Positions 36,431-49,815 of a stretch of DNA of 64,000 bases are shown one piece after another. The DNA comes from Onchocerca lupi. Lineage: Eukaryota > Nematoda > Chromadorea > Rhabditida > Onchocercidae. The translations under genes and the position numbers were made by a program. Location: contig JAOVVO010000073.1 of the NCBI GenBank assembly GCA_028564675.1, forward strand, positions 124,001 through 188,000, in the 5' to 3' direction. Positions within the stretch are counted from its first letter, which is position 1; every line of letters starts with the position of its first letter. Under the pieces are notes generated by a model. It saw only the letters and a program-made list of their open reading frames with translations. It had not been told where the DNA came from and made no database searches.

Positions 36431-39400
36431 CATATGCAATTGCAAGCTGCAACAAATTTACATATATTTAATAGTTTGCCAAACTTTGCAAACAACGATA
36501 TCTATAAGCATCTGGTATAGAAGTTTGTATCTGCATTTATAGTGATGGTGATGTTCAGAATGATGGTGATTTATAACAATCGATATCATGAAAATTTCGC
36601 GAAAATTTTTGACTCAGACGAATAGATGTGACAAAGATTTCATTGACTAACAGAGTAATTATTTTTAGTCATTGTTAAAGATAGATAATTATCTGGAAAT
36701 ATAACTAACAAGATCAATTATTATGTTTTTATCTTCAATATTATTCAGTTGAAGAAATGCTCCTTGAATCTTCTTTGAGCAATGAACTGATCGTTCCGAT
36801 CATTCTGTGATACATTGAATGTTCTTCTGATCAAAAGACTGTTCATCGAATCTCCTTTGAGAATTCTGTTCAATCTGTTTGAGGTTTATTTTCATTCTAA
36901 TCGTACTACTTGTATTGATCGTTTATTCGGAGAGTTTTTTTTTTTTTTTTTCTTTTTCCGATGAGAGTTTTTGTTCTCTCTGTTGTTTATGATTCAAGCG
37001 ATGATTCTAACTCTTCATTTAGTAAAGTTCACTTACTCTGTGTTAACCTTAGCACAATTTACAAAAACTTATAGCGCAAAAGGAATTAATCCACAACATG
37101 GGAATTAATTTACTCCATTTTATTAAAGCACAAACAATTTAGACAAATGTTAACATAGTACAAAGATCAAAAGCTTGGTTTTATCAAGATATTTCTATAA
37201 TACAAAAAATTCTTTGATTATTTCGTCAGATCCATGTTCTATAGAAAGATCTCGATTTCTCCGACAATCGCTGAAAATAATTAGATGAACATGAAAGATT
37301 GCATTGATGACCACAACGTTGATAATGCTAACTGATAACTATGATAACAATGTTTGTGATAATGAATTCGCATAATGTAAAGATAAAAGATTCGAAAGAT
37401 ATAAATGATATGCTTCTGATAAAATTACATAACAGAAAAAGAAAAATGTTGAATACGTTTGTGACAGCAAAAATATCGTCATTTGGCAAATAAATTCCCT
37501 TTCTACTTTTCTTCTTTTTATTCCAGAATCTACCAGTGGACAGAAACAGTTTCTTCGATATCAGGAGATCAGAAAAGATTCAGAAATCAATTTAGTACTC
37601 TTTTTACTAAAACAAAAGAAAGAAATTCATAGAAGAGAAATTTTAAGCAGTTCATTAAAATTGTTCTGAAAACATTTGTACTAATTTCCAGGTAATTTTC
37701 AGTTTCTTCAGAAATGATATTTTCTACCAATTTTAGACTGCTATTGATAACAATATGATTCATATCTCTTGAGAAATAATCTTGATATTTGATATTTGAC
37801 TCTAAAAAAAGATTGACCTAATATACTAATATTTGAGTCTAAAAAAAGACTGACCTATTATCGTTCGCATTTGGCTATTATTTTTTATCAGTTATTATTG
37901 ATTTAGATTATTTTTTTTTTTTCGATAAAACTTGTGATGAAGTGATATTTCCTTCGGTTGAAGTAGAACCAGCCGATTCTTCCAACAACTAATTTGCAAG
38001 TATTTCACTATGCAATAGTTTTTCATTTTACAGCTTGCATAAATGAAGGTATTTTTCATTAATTTATCCACAAATTTTGAATCGTCATTTGTGAAATCGA
38101 TTATGAATTCGATAATACAAGATAATCGAATGATATGCTCAAAAACTCGCTAACTTTGAGAATTCAAGCATTTATTTAAGATTTCACTAGTTCAGAATTA
38201 ATATTTTGACTTTTTATTGCTTAGCGTTTGATAATTGGCTTTCTAATTAAATTTAATCAAATTTGCGATTTGCGATTGCAAATGATTTGTTGCACTATAT
38301 CATAATTATGTTTAACCTTGTACAGTTTTACATTATATCATAATTATTCTTAATGGTATGTAATTTTATTGATTTCTTTAGCTAAAAAGTTCAAAATAAA
38401 TGTTTATTCTACGTTAGACATAAAAATCAAACTTTTTAGTTGACGAAAACAACAATATTATGCAACTTTGTGGTTTGAAAAAAAAACTAAACATAATTAT
38501 AGTAAATTAAAAGCACTGAATTATTTATTAATTTCAAAGTCAATCTATTTCTTTTTATCTTTTATGGGCAATTGATCTAAAATAATTATCGATCAAACCG
38601 AATTGTCCAACTTTTTATTTCCATGGATGTAGTCCATATCGAAAGAATTTACAAGCTGGCATATTGATCAGAAGGAGGTTACGGGAAGGTCAAAACTAAG
38701 AAAATCATTCTTAATTCTCTTTAGTGAAAAAAAAAAGCAGCGATAAAAGTCGTTGGCCAGTGTTTTCATCATATTAATATTATATAAAATTTAAATTTCA
38801 TATTTCTAATTTTACGACATTACTGAAATTGTAAACAATAACTTTCAAAGTTCAAAATGAAATGAAAAAAATCTGAAATTTTAACAAATGCTTATTGCAA
38901 AAATTTTAAACAATTACCATATGCTGTCATTTCAAATGCATACTTTCCGAATATTGCTATTTTAACTGGCAAAAATTTTTAAATAACCAATTGTCACCAA
39001 TCAAATGCAAATTTTACTCTGAATTTCTCAATAATTATGTAATTTTTGATAGAAATTTTCTCCAGCTAGTTTCATTTTCATTCGCATCATTTTTTTTTAA
39101 AGATTTGTTCAGAATTTTTAATCATTATCTTCGAAATCAACCATTAAATTTCACGCTCAAAATCTAATCGAATGCACAGAATTTCGTTTAAAGGAAACTT
39201 GATAAAATTTAATTCAAATCAAGACGCATGTCTGGATTTGTTTTCTTGTAATACCTCGACAGTAATATTATCAAATATCAAAAATGGTTTCTGCTCTGAT
39301 TTCGTAACATTTTACAGAAAAGAAAAGGAAAATGATTAGAAGACATTTGAAAACTTTTCAATTGTTATGATCAAATCATTGCTTTAATTATTCCGAGAAA

Positions 39401-42400
39401 ATTCTTTATGACAGGTATCGACTTCTGCTTCTTAAATGTAACGAAAAATTGATTCTAATTACTGAACACATATTTTATTCGAAATTTCTGATTTTTGTAG
39501 TTCTTAGAAAATATAATTTTAAGTGAAAAATGAATTTGCTATGTTTCCCAGTGGGTAATTTATTATATTCTTGGTTTTTCCATTTCCTCTTGCTTTTTTT
39601 TTTTTTTCATAATTACAAAAATTTATGATTATCTTTTCACAAAAAATGTATATTTTTAATTTTCATTCCCTTTAGATATTAGTAATGAGATATATTGAAA
39701 ATGATAATTAAAAACATAATAAATGACAAAATTCTCGAGATTAAATTAGTTGTGATAAACGATGTTTACATCTCATTTTATTACATTTACTAATCCTAGT
39801 AAATGTTGCTTCGAAAATTTCAAGACTTATATTATGCACCATCTGCTATGATAATAATCATTATAATCTATCATTTTAATGAATTTTCGCAGCATTTTGA
39901 TTACAATCTCTTCTACTTTACACATTTAATCCTAAAAGCTGACTTAATTAATCATTTATTTTTAGTTAAAATGATTGTGATTAGATTAATTAGATTTATA
40001 AGCTGAAAGATACTAATAGCATGCTTGTTATCACTAGCATGTAATGTCAAAAGATTAACGATTCTATTGATGATATTTTGCATATTGTTGAATTTTCAAC
40101 TTTGCTACTAGCTAATTCATCATCATCATTATCATTATTATTATTATTACAAGTCATCGTCATTCGTCACGCATCATTATCATCATCTATCACGCACATC
40201 ATCATCATCCATTACATATGATCATTATGATCATCCATGATGTTATCACCATCATCATCATCAAACTTTTTTAGTACAATTTCGTCAATTTTACTACAGT
40301 ATGATCATATCATAGACAAAGCTTGGCTTCTCTGACTCATCTATTTGAGCTACTTAAATTTAATTTTAACCTCATCATCAAATATTGTCGTGTATTAATA
40401 TTATCTTGAAATTTATTCTATCTTGAAAATATCATTCAAATACGAATATTATCTATAGAATTCATTCTACATTTCTTATTAAGCTTAAGAAAAGTAGGAA
40501 ATTTTAGAATTTTCTTCTGGAAGCGTTAATCATGCTATGGAAGGAATCATCCATTACACGTTTATCAACGTTTCTCGGAGCGTAAATCACGTTGCAAAGC
40601 GAATCAATCACTACACGTTGCTTTTCATACATATTCAAGTCTTAGCGATGTCAGAGAGTATTTGTGATGCGATTTTCTCTTCCTTCTTATAATATATTTA
40701 ATGAATAATCTTTTCTCTGACATATAAATGCTTCCAAAAAATTATTTGTATGAAAAATGAATTCTTGTTGAAAATATACGCAGAAATCTTATTAAAATTT
40801 ACAAAAAATATCAGCAATGAGCAAAAGCGGACAAACTTTGTCTTAATTAGTCTAATTACTTAAAGTTCTTAATTATTATTAAAGCTTCAAAAAAAATTAG
40901 GCAAAATTTTTTATAATTTCTTTCAATTTTAAAATAGCGCAGATGAAATTAGAATTGGACAACAATAGAAATATTTTTATAACTTTCTGCAATAAATACT
41001 TGTTCTATAAAGTAGAAAAGAGAAAAATAGTTCGGAATAAAACTTCGCAATCAAGTCAAGAATATTTGTTTTGTCATATCGATAAACTGCAGTTTGTAAA
41101 CTGTAAAAAAAATAAATGCAAATTGCAGCATGCAATCATTGTATTATTTCTATTATTAGCATATTTGAAGCATGCATTTTGCATTACTGCAGATATTATA
41201 AGCATGCAGATCACAGGTTACGTGTAATGCAGTATACAGATTACGTGTAATGTTAATACGTTATTTATAATTACGATATACACGTCAAGTAAAATGAAAT
41301 AAATGCCGATGAATAGTCGATTATTAGGTGAAAACAAAATCTTCACTTTATTAGTAGAAATATATGAAAATTTCATAAAAAGTTCTAGAAATATGGAGAA
41401 TTTCGTCGAAATTTTTCACGTATGATTTTGTGAATGTCAACTTAATTGAACTCTTTTCAAATTTCTGTTATTATTCGATTGATTCTGGGCTCATTTACTC
41501 TAATGTTGTTTTGCTGTTTTTTTTTCGGAATTGAAGTTGAAAAAAGACAAACTGATTCTTCTTATCAATCCCGAGATTCGCTAATCATTCGTATAATTAA
41601 TTTCGTTTGCTAATTTGTCGCAAATATTTGTAAAGCTCCATTTATTGATGGAAAGTTTTATAAATTGACAATTTTCATTTTATTTAACAATTTCTCTTTT
41701 TCTCGATTTTCATTGGGACGGAAATCCATCAAAATTAATCAGAGAAAAAAATCCAGTTAGAAATATATTAGATATTTGTCACCAAGCAAATGCATTCAAC
41801 ACTTCAAATATCGTAAATTTTTCCTGAGAATTATACATATCCGAAAATTTATTGCATTTGGAACTTTTGCGATCTATATGCCATTGGTCTTCGGAATATC
41901 GTTATTCGAAAAAAATCGAGTTATATTATGCAAGAATACTGTAAGTAATGTTGCAGAAAATATGAGATTTTAATGCGTATTTAATAATACTATAGTAATT
42001 CGCAATTCTTTAAAGTGATCGCGAAAATTGTGAGTTATGAGAACAAACTTGTTTTTAGTGTGATACAGATGCAACAGTGAATGAGTATATTTCAAATTTT
42101 TCAAAATCAAATAAATGAAACTTTAAAAGAGATGATAAATTTAAAAGAAGAAATTGCAAAGGAATGAAAGGATTAGAAAGAAAGATGCAAACCTGTCAAG
42201 TATGCTTGTTAATTTAGCTGATTTGTATGATCGAGAAGAAAAAACTGGTTTTAAATGCAGTAAACGTGGAATTGAAAGTTTGAATATTTCTGTTGCTTTT
42301 CAATTTTCCTCAATTCAATGCTTCATATTTGAAGCATTATTAAATCAAAACAGCATTTCTCAAATGACCAGATTTAAATTATTAAATTTCACTCCGTATA

Positions 42401-43978
42401 AATATGGTCCTCTTATTCAATCTATTCTAATTTCTGTTTAATGCTGTCGGTTGGTGTAATTTTAAAATTAAATGTTTCCATCGCTGATATCATTAGATAA
42501 TTCGATGATTGCTAACATGTTGATGACTTGTTCAAAATTCGTAAACAAATTGTTGTAATACATTGATTTGTTTTCAATTTCTAGATTAAAATCATCTTAA
42601 AGCCTTGCTTACTACTTTTTAAGGTATTTACGGCAGAGGAAGTTTTTATTGTATTTTCTATGGGAATTTCAAATTTTTTGGAAAATAAATATCGAGAATC
42701 TTTCTAGATTATTAAAATTACTTCTTGATTAAGCTCCAACTATCCTATTCATTATATCTTTCATATCATCAGTTTATCAGTTTATATGATGATTAGAATC
42801 CGGAGATGAATCATGTTACTGGAAATATTCAATTCAAATGTCAATAATTCCAAAATAATTGTTCGAATCGTTTTGGAAACATTAATATTTGAACTGAACA
42901 TTTTACTTTGAAAAGTATGATTTTTTAAAAATGACAAATCCTCAATACATTTAAATTTTAAATAAAATGTCTGAAACATGCGACTTTGCATTTTTTATTA
43001 TTAAAAATTTTTTATGTGATCATTCTTGCTATGATGGTTAAAAATTTAACAAAATTTTATTATATATGAAATTTGAATTACTTTTTCTATCAACTTGTCT
43101 CTTTTTGATAATCCAACAATATAATTCTTTAACTTAACCACGAAATGTAAATGATAAACAGATAAAGAAAAGATAAGACTAAAGAAACATAAGAATGAAT
43201 AAAAGATGTTATAATAATAAGATTTGAGAAAAATAAAATCAGAAGTAGAACCAGAAAGATCAGAATAAAGGTGAAATATTTTGTGTAGAAAGTTATGCCG
43301 TGACATCTTCTGCTATCTATCCAAATTTAAATTCAAATTTACATTTTTGAATTCTAAATTTGATTTTAAGATGACATTTCATCTTTGTATATCCATTTTG
43401 GTTTAAATTAATCATTTGGATTGTTAAGAAAAAAGAATAAAAAAAAAACTGAGAAAAAGAATATGTAAAAAAAGTAAAAAACTACTAATAATAAACACAT
43501 TTTTTAAAAAAATATAATAATACAACATTAATTATTTAAAATTATTCTCAATTATTTTAACCATTCTTAACCGATAGACTTTCGTATAATGATAAAAAGT
43601 AATTTTAAATTTTTTATGTTTATTAATTTGTATAGCAAACTATTACAGAATTCTACCATTCAACACTTCACTCAGAATTTTCAGCTTTAAAAAACTTCGC
43701 AAACTATTGCTTTTGCAAGCCATAAAAACCAAAATTTTTTAACAATTCGTTAAATTTGCAAACATAACGAATTATTTTTTGGTGTTATTCAAATCCATTC
43801 TGAAATTCTGTTTTATTTATTTATTTATTCCATTTTAATTTTTCATTCTTAATTCAATCAAATATCCACTTCGATTTGAAATATCTATTTCAATTCCTAT
43901 TCAATTGAATTGTAAATAAATTTTTAAAGTTTAAAAAAAATACGAAAAAAAAATGATTTTTTTACTTGGTATTTGAGT
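36431..43978. other. Long repeat-rich stretch with only weak coding signals
   Basis: About 7.5 kb without a gene I can support. It contains diverged local duplications (for example 37795-37860, and two related units of about 55 bases at 40515-40625), the ATC-rich tract at 40116-40263, and repeats of ATTACGTGTAATG near 41205-41255. Open frames at 40943-41227, 41776-41973 and 42154-42441 are 65-95 codons long but lack convincing splice partners. The segment 42166-42250 looks the most protein-like (contains SSMLVNLADLYDREEK). Confidence 0.5.
40116..40263. repeat. Degenerate (ATC)n/(ATT)n tract
   Basis: Repeats of ATC and ATT with interruptions fill about 150 bases. The reading frames through it give only Ile/Ser/His low-complexity strings, so it is read as a microsatellite rather than coding. 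Confidence 0.9.
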
Positions 43979-44605
43979 ATGAGAAATTTCGAAAAACAAG
44001 CTTTTCGTGATGAAACAGGTAATGCTTACTTTTTTGTTTCTGATATGTTAGCTGATAGACGATTAATTCAAGTTTTTTGAAGAATTGTCCTTTTTTTTTT
44101 ATTCACATCGACAAATAAAATCTGTTTTAATCGCTATAAATATCGGAAAGCAATCATTCCTTCAAATTTCGTTTATATGCTGAAATTGTAAAGTGAAGTT
44201 TAGCTTTGAATTTCTTAAACTTTGTTATTTGCATTTAAATGTTTGTTTGTATAAATAATGTGCTTTATGAAGCATAAATTATTCAGCCGCTGCTCTAAGG
44301 CATACTTATAATAAAAGTAAAAATTTTTCATGAGAAAATTTTTGCTTTTATTAGAAATACAACCTTTCATCATTCCTAATTAAATATTTGCTACTTTATT
44401 TCATTAATTGCCGAATGAAAACTTATGGAACTCAAAAATCATATTAAAATTGAAAATTACATTTACAAGAATTTTCTACTTAGAAAAAAAAAGAGATAAA
44501 ATGTATCAAATGTGCCATGAAATACAATTAAAAATGATGGCAATGATATTTGAAGCGATAAGGGAAAAAATTAGAAAAATTGAGACGAATTCTTCAAGTA
44601 ATTGA
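43979..44605 (+). CDS. Possible tiny three-exon gene, low confidence
   Basis: Exons 43979-44018, 44287-44316 and 44484-44605 start with ATG, join in constant phase across ACAG|GTAATG...TTCAG and AAAA|GTAAAA...CTTAG borders, and end at a TGA, giving 63 aa. The last exon is Lys/Met/Glu-rich (MCHEIQLKMMAMIFEAIREK) and looks helical. Against it, exon 2 is only 30 bases and its end falls inside an imperfect inverted repeat (about 44311-44356). It may be part of a longer gene whose upstream exons I cannot find, or a chance assembly. Confidence 0.22.
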
Positions 44606-45236
44606 AAATTATTTCTGATTTCTATAAACAAATCAAATTGATCAGTTTTAATTCTTACTAAATTCTTCTTAAGATATAATTTTTCATTGAAAAAAAAAAG
44701 TTAATTTCAATTACAATTTTCTATCTAGTTAATTTTAATTACAATTTTCTATCTAAAATATTTTGCTCGATATTCTTACTTTTTTGAATACATGATATTT
44801 GATATCCATCGTGAAGCTTAATTATCAAACTAAATTTTGTAAATAAATTTTGAATCACTGAAGTCGAAGTTTATAAATTATTTGAAGAAAAAAAGTAAAT
44901 AAATAAATAATATTCTTTTGTTAAGTTAATTGAAAAATTTTATTAAAGCTAGTGAATACAAAATAAGATTTTATTTATTTCTATCATTTTTAATGAAATC
45001 CTTTTTACAGGAATTAATCGATATTGGATTGATAAGCGACGTAGTTACGGAAGCTTGTTGTTGCTTTTTGTCAAAATATCAGACAAATTGAAAAATGTAT
45101 AAAATTTCAAGTTCTGTCGTTGTAAAATTCCAATTTATTTCGTCGATTTTTTTTTCCTTATTGTTCTATTTTGTTTTTGTTCATTGAAATTTCTTCACTA
45201 AATCATTTTCAAATATTATTTGTAGATCTGGGAACA
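44606..45236. promoter_or_regulatory. Upstream region of the ligand-gated channel gene
   Basis: AT-rich, with an approximate 28-base direct repeat at about 44700-44757. A TTTGTAG acceptor at 45219-45225 lies 11 bases before the channel ATG and is a candidate spliced-leader site. No other feature was seen. Confidence 0.45.
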
Positions 45237-48200
45237 ATGTTATCAGTACTTTTGTGTGTGGTATTGATAGCGGCCGTAAAAAGTGAAGATTCCACTGTAG
45301 GAACGCCTCATAATCCTCAAAAATTAGAACCAATCCCAAGCTTATTCAGCTTGAACACATGCCAATATTTAAAAAATACATCTGGTGAAGTTTTAATTTC
45401 GAAATTTGCAATATACTACGAAAAACTTTTTCCACATATTATGAGAGCAAAGATGCAGAAATCTAAAAGAGTTGAATTTATTTATCAATTAATGGATTTT
45501 AAATGATAGAATTCTAAAAGATGAAAAAAATTGCTGAGGAAACGAAGAAATCCCTCTGAACCAGTTCTTTTAAAGCATTATTTCAAGAATAAAAAAAAAA
45601 AAAAAAAAAAAATTGGAAATTGTGTTGCGACAAATTTTTTCTTGGTATGTTATTGTTGTTGATTAATTACCTCAGTATTCAAAAACTTTATTGTCTCTTT
45701 TTTCAGATATTGAAACATTAAATCGACATCAATTCGAAATACTTGAACAATGCTTATATTATTATTTAGCTGCAGAAGCTCAACGAAAAACACAATATTT
45801 CAATGCAATTCAATCTCTTGCTGCCTTTCCACCGGAAAATGCCGGTTTGAAAGGATCGCGGGTTACGGTATTTTTTCAACAGATAACTCTGCAGCACTTT
45901 GTTATGGTAAAACATTCTTATCTCAAAGGGAATTTAAAAATTAAAAATTAAGCAATAATTTCGAAAATTTAAAATAAAATAAGATACATAAATTTCCTTT
46001 ATAAGATACATGAATATGTCATTAATTAGTATTTATAACTTCTTGCATTTTGTCAAACTTGCAGAAAAAGTTAGCGCGAATTCTGCAGAAACAGTTATGT
46101 CGTAATATCTGAAAATCGAAAGATTAATTGACATATTTTCAAGCATTTTGCATTTCTTGCAGAATTTTTCGCAGTAAGCATGTAATAAAAATTTAACGCA
46201 ATTCTTCAAGTATATTGCGCATCAGAACTGGTTCATAATTTTTATCAAATCCGCTAAAACCGGTTTATAGCCTCAAGAATTTGTACAAATCGGAGAAAAA
46301 TTATTAATTCATATGAATCAAGCATAGAAAAAAATATAAAAAAGAAAGACATAAATTAGGTATTCAATAACTGCCAATTAAATGCCTAATTTATGACTTA
46401 TTTTCACAATATTAAATTCCAAATTTAATTTGTTTCCAATATTTTAAAAAATTATTTCAGAATGAAATCATGAAGGACTTAAATATCAATGGTTATATCG
46501 TTGCATTTTGGGAGGATAGTCGACTTAGTTGGGATGAAGAACATTGGAAATTAAAAAAATTGGAAATCAATTCCGTCAATCACGTCTGGGTTCCAATACT
46601 CACAGCACAAACGTAATGAAACTTCAGATTTTTTTCATATTTTATGATTTTTGAAGGCTTAGAAGCGATTAAATTTAATTCGAATATTTTAAATAACTAT
46701 TTCAGAATGAAATTTTTCAAGGATAAGAAAATGCTCTCTAAATTCTCTTCGAGATCTGCTCATTTGTAATTAATGAAAAATTTCTAGATTTCAAAATTTT
46801 TCGAATTCAAACTTGTTTAGATTTGATACAGCAATCCGTAATGGTGATCTAATGGAGATTCGACGCGTTTCGGTCAATAGTAATGGTACTATTCGCGCTA
46901 CCATCAATTTTTCGCTTCGGACATTTTGTGATGATTCTGATTTTAAAAATTTTCCAAATGATATGTACAAATGTTGCTATCAAATCGAACCGCATGTTAA
47001 TCAGGTTTAGCTGGAAAAAAAGTTCAAATTAAAATGATGGCTGTCAATATTTTTTTTTTAATGCGTTTATTGTTATAATTTCAGTCAACTAAATTTTAAA
47101 TTATAATTTGTTATTGATATAAATTGATAATAAAATGCAATAATTCAAAAAATATCTATTTCAGTGACAAAATCCTTTCCTTTTTCTTTCTCAATATAAT
47201 GTGGTAAAAGAAATTGTAAAAATCAAAATTTTTTTCAGTTTAAGCTTGCATTTATAGCAATAAAATATGCATTTCAGGGTGGAATGGAATTTACCACTTC
47301 AGGTCGACCAGTTTTTACGGATGTAAAATATTTCCGTGATTATGGTTGGTATGTTTCCGGTAGCATGCCAACTGTTCAAATGATGCAAGATTCACAGGTT
47401 CCACAGGTACTGATTTCTGCAATTTTCAAAATTCCAAATATAAGTTTTAAATCATTTTATTGAATCCCATTGAGGCATCATTTGAGTAAATTGAAGTTTG
47501 AAACAATAAAATGCTAACAAAATATGATAGTGTTAAATTTTAGCTCATGCATGAAAGTTCTATTGCATAATTTCAGCTTGGCTTCTGCTTAAACCTAAAA
47601 CGTTCGACAAAATCCTTACATATTGAATTGTCACTACCCAGTACTATCATATCCATCTTTTTCCTTTTGACACCTTTGCTAGGACAAATTCATTTGCAAA
47701 TATTTGCAAAAATGTTCGTACTTTTCCTGCAGTTCTCAACACTTCAACTTTTTTCCACACTTATTTCTACACATCTTGGTTCAGCAGATGCAACACCTAA
47801 CATATGTATGTATTTTAGAATCGTTGAATTTAAAATGAATTCAATCACTCTTTCTTTAAAAAAAAAAAAGAAAAAAAAAGAAAAAAATTTGAAAATTTCC
47901 ACAGGGAAGTGAAAATGATCGAAAAATTTTTTATCTTCCGATATCATTAGCAAAAGTATATTAAAATGGAATTTTAAAACTTTTTCAGTGCGATTTTTGG
48001 AATTCGCTACAATAATTAATATGCTCAGTATAACTGTATCAACTATTCTATGGATGTGTAGTAAAATTCGTCGAAATCTTCCGCCATGGAATTGGCTTAT
48101 AAGGTCCTATTTTGGTATTTTTACACATTTAATAAAGTTCATTAATACAGATAATCAAATAAGCCGTTAAAATGTAAAAAGTTTCCGATCCAGGTTCATT

Positions 48201-49096
48201 AAAAGGCTTTCGAAGCTCTGCAAAATGTAATAAGAACAATTTTAACCTGAATATACTTGTTGGGAAAAATCTGATCGGATTGTATAATTTGGTTTGTCGT
48301 TCTGTTAAATTGAAGATCTTTTTTGCTATTGTGATTCGGTTAATTCAACAATAGGCTTTATTGGGTTTATATGATATCGCACTTATTCAGTAATAAGGAT
48401 TAATTGAACAATACACCGTAAACGATAAAAGATACTAACAAACTCGTCTTCGAAATTGAATTGGAAGTGAATTGGTGCTGATACTGATGTTGAGAAAGAA
48501 ACTGCTGTTGAAGAAATTGCTCTTCTTGAAGACACTGATCTAGCAATCCCGAAACGCTCCTTTCTATATGGATAGGATTGATAATATTGATAAAAGATTG
48601 GATATGAAGATAAAAATAAGCTGGACAATTTACACCAGATTCAGTCCTTGTAACATTCCTGAACATTTCACACGATGTGCATAAGCTCTAATAGCAAATC
48701 GAAAGATGTGAGAATAAAAGGTCTTTGTGTCCAGATGTAGATATGTGACTCATTTGCCTGAGAAACTTCGATTATTTCGTTTTATTTATATTAAAAAATA
48801 TTTCGGTTTTCCAGCAATACTCCCATGTTCATATATTATTGGGAACGAAAAAAAAATTATTCCAATTAAAATGGTTTATTCAATTCATTGAAATTTTCAG
48901 AACATCAGAAATCATTAACAAGTGTATTTGTGTGTTTAATTCAGTGGATAACAGCATATCACTGAATGGGCATGATAAGTCATCTGCATTAAGTAATTAT
49001 CAAGAAGATTGGACTAATGCATTCATTGCTATACATGGTGTCGCTGTATGTATCTTATCAGTTATTTTTATTCTTGGTTATTTGATATTATCATAA
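45237..49096 (+). CDS. Divergent Cys-loop ligand-gated ion channel subunit
   Basis: Eight exons: 45237-45384, 45707-45906, 46461-46612, 46821-47004, 47278-47406, 47577-47805, 47989-48103, 48901-49096; CDS 1,353 nt, 450 aa, every junction in phase. There is a signal peptide at 1-16. The extracellular domain has WEDSRLSWD, VWVP and a Cys loop (C203 to C218, with FPND at 211-214). Four membrane segments are at about 286-306, 311-334, 348-371 and 426-448. The family forms pentameric acetylcholine- or amine-gated channels in nerve and muscle. Odd points are a Cys loop one residue longer than usual (14 between Cys), a second Cys right after C218, no vicinal Cys pair in loop C, an M2 without the usual GEK start, and a short M3-M4 loop of about 50 residues. 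It resembles the divergent nematode LGC group; ligand and ion selectivity cannot be inferred. Confidence 0.85.
48383..48628 (-). other. Coding-like island inside the M3-M4 intron of the channel gene
   Basis: About 48430-48590 is richer in G and C than the rest of the 800-base intron. On the minus strand it is open for about 80 codons with a CATATAG acceptor near 48565 and a GTTAGT donor near 48438, giving a Ser-rich segment (contains SSRRAISSTAVSFSTSVSAP). On the plus strand one frame is acidic, like a channel cytoplasmic loop, but it has no usable acceptor or donor. It could be a nested antisense exon or a degenerated loop exon. Confidence 0.25.
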
Positions 49097-49247
49097 TGCA
49101 CCGCAAATATCATCTTAGTAGAAACAAAGAGGCCTTTCTTCAGATGACGAGTATAAAAGAGATATTTTTGTTTGTATGTAAATTTTTGTTCAAATGTTTT
49201 GAAAGGAAAAAATAACACGCAAATGTTTTGTACCGTGAAATGTGTTA

Positions 49248-49253
49248 AATAAA
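49248..49253 (+). terminator. Candidate polyadenylation signal of the channel gene
   Basis: AATAAA occurs about 150 bases after the channel stop codon, on the coding strand. Confidence 0.5.
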
Positions 49254-49666
49254 TTAAAGCATAGAATTATGACTAAGTTACAGTAATAATACTAACAAGA
49301 AGAGAAAGAATTTTTTATTCCATCTTATTCTCATAACTGATTGAATATTTTGTCTAGCGAGTGAAATGAATGGTAATGATAATCATCAGTTTCAATTAAT
49401 TAACTTATACAGAACTGAAAAATCAGCAAATTCTTATCAAGATTATTGAAATAATCTGTAATACAGAAGTCGTTCATTTAATATTGGAATGAGAACTAAT
49501 AAATTTCTTCAATTATTTGATAAAATCTAGCTATAATAATTTTTCTTTTCTTTTATTTATTGTTCCAGTAAATTTAATATTATTGTTATTTTCAAAAAGC
49601 AATTCTTTCAAAATGGCCGATCTAAACTACCAAATATTTAATTTTTCGAATTTTTTTATCTGAAAT

Positions 49667-49815
49667 CAATTGGATCTAAAACCAGATTATTTTTTCTAAG
49701 TTTTTGCTATCTTCTTTATCATTTTAAATCTTTTGATTCAAAAACGAAAAGATTTAAAGTGATAGAGAAGATGATAAAAGCTTGGAATTTAAGAATAATC
49801 TGATTTCAAGATCCA
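49667..49815. repeat. Imperfect long inverted repeat (arms about 65-70 bp)
   Basis: The left arm, about 49667-49735 (from AATTGGATCT to AAATCTTTT), matches the reverse complement of 49745-49815 with scattered mismatches and small gaps, around a loop of about 10 bases. The size and near-adjacent arms are like a foldback or MITE-type element; no transposase is present. Confidence 0.85.

Noticed and set aside
40116..40263. CRISPR-like or coding repeat
   Set aside because: It is a simple triplet microsatellite without spacers, and the genome is eukaryotic.
48383..48594. Plus-strand acidic frame as an extra M3-M4 loop exon of the channel
   Set aside because: An in-frame TGA lies directly upstream, there is no AG acceptor in the needed phase and no GT donor before the stop. 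The direct splice 48103 to 48901 keeps frame without it.
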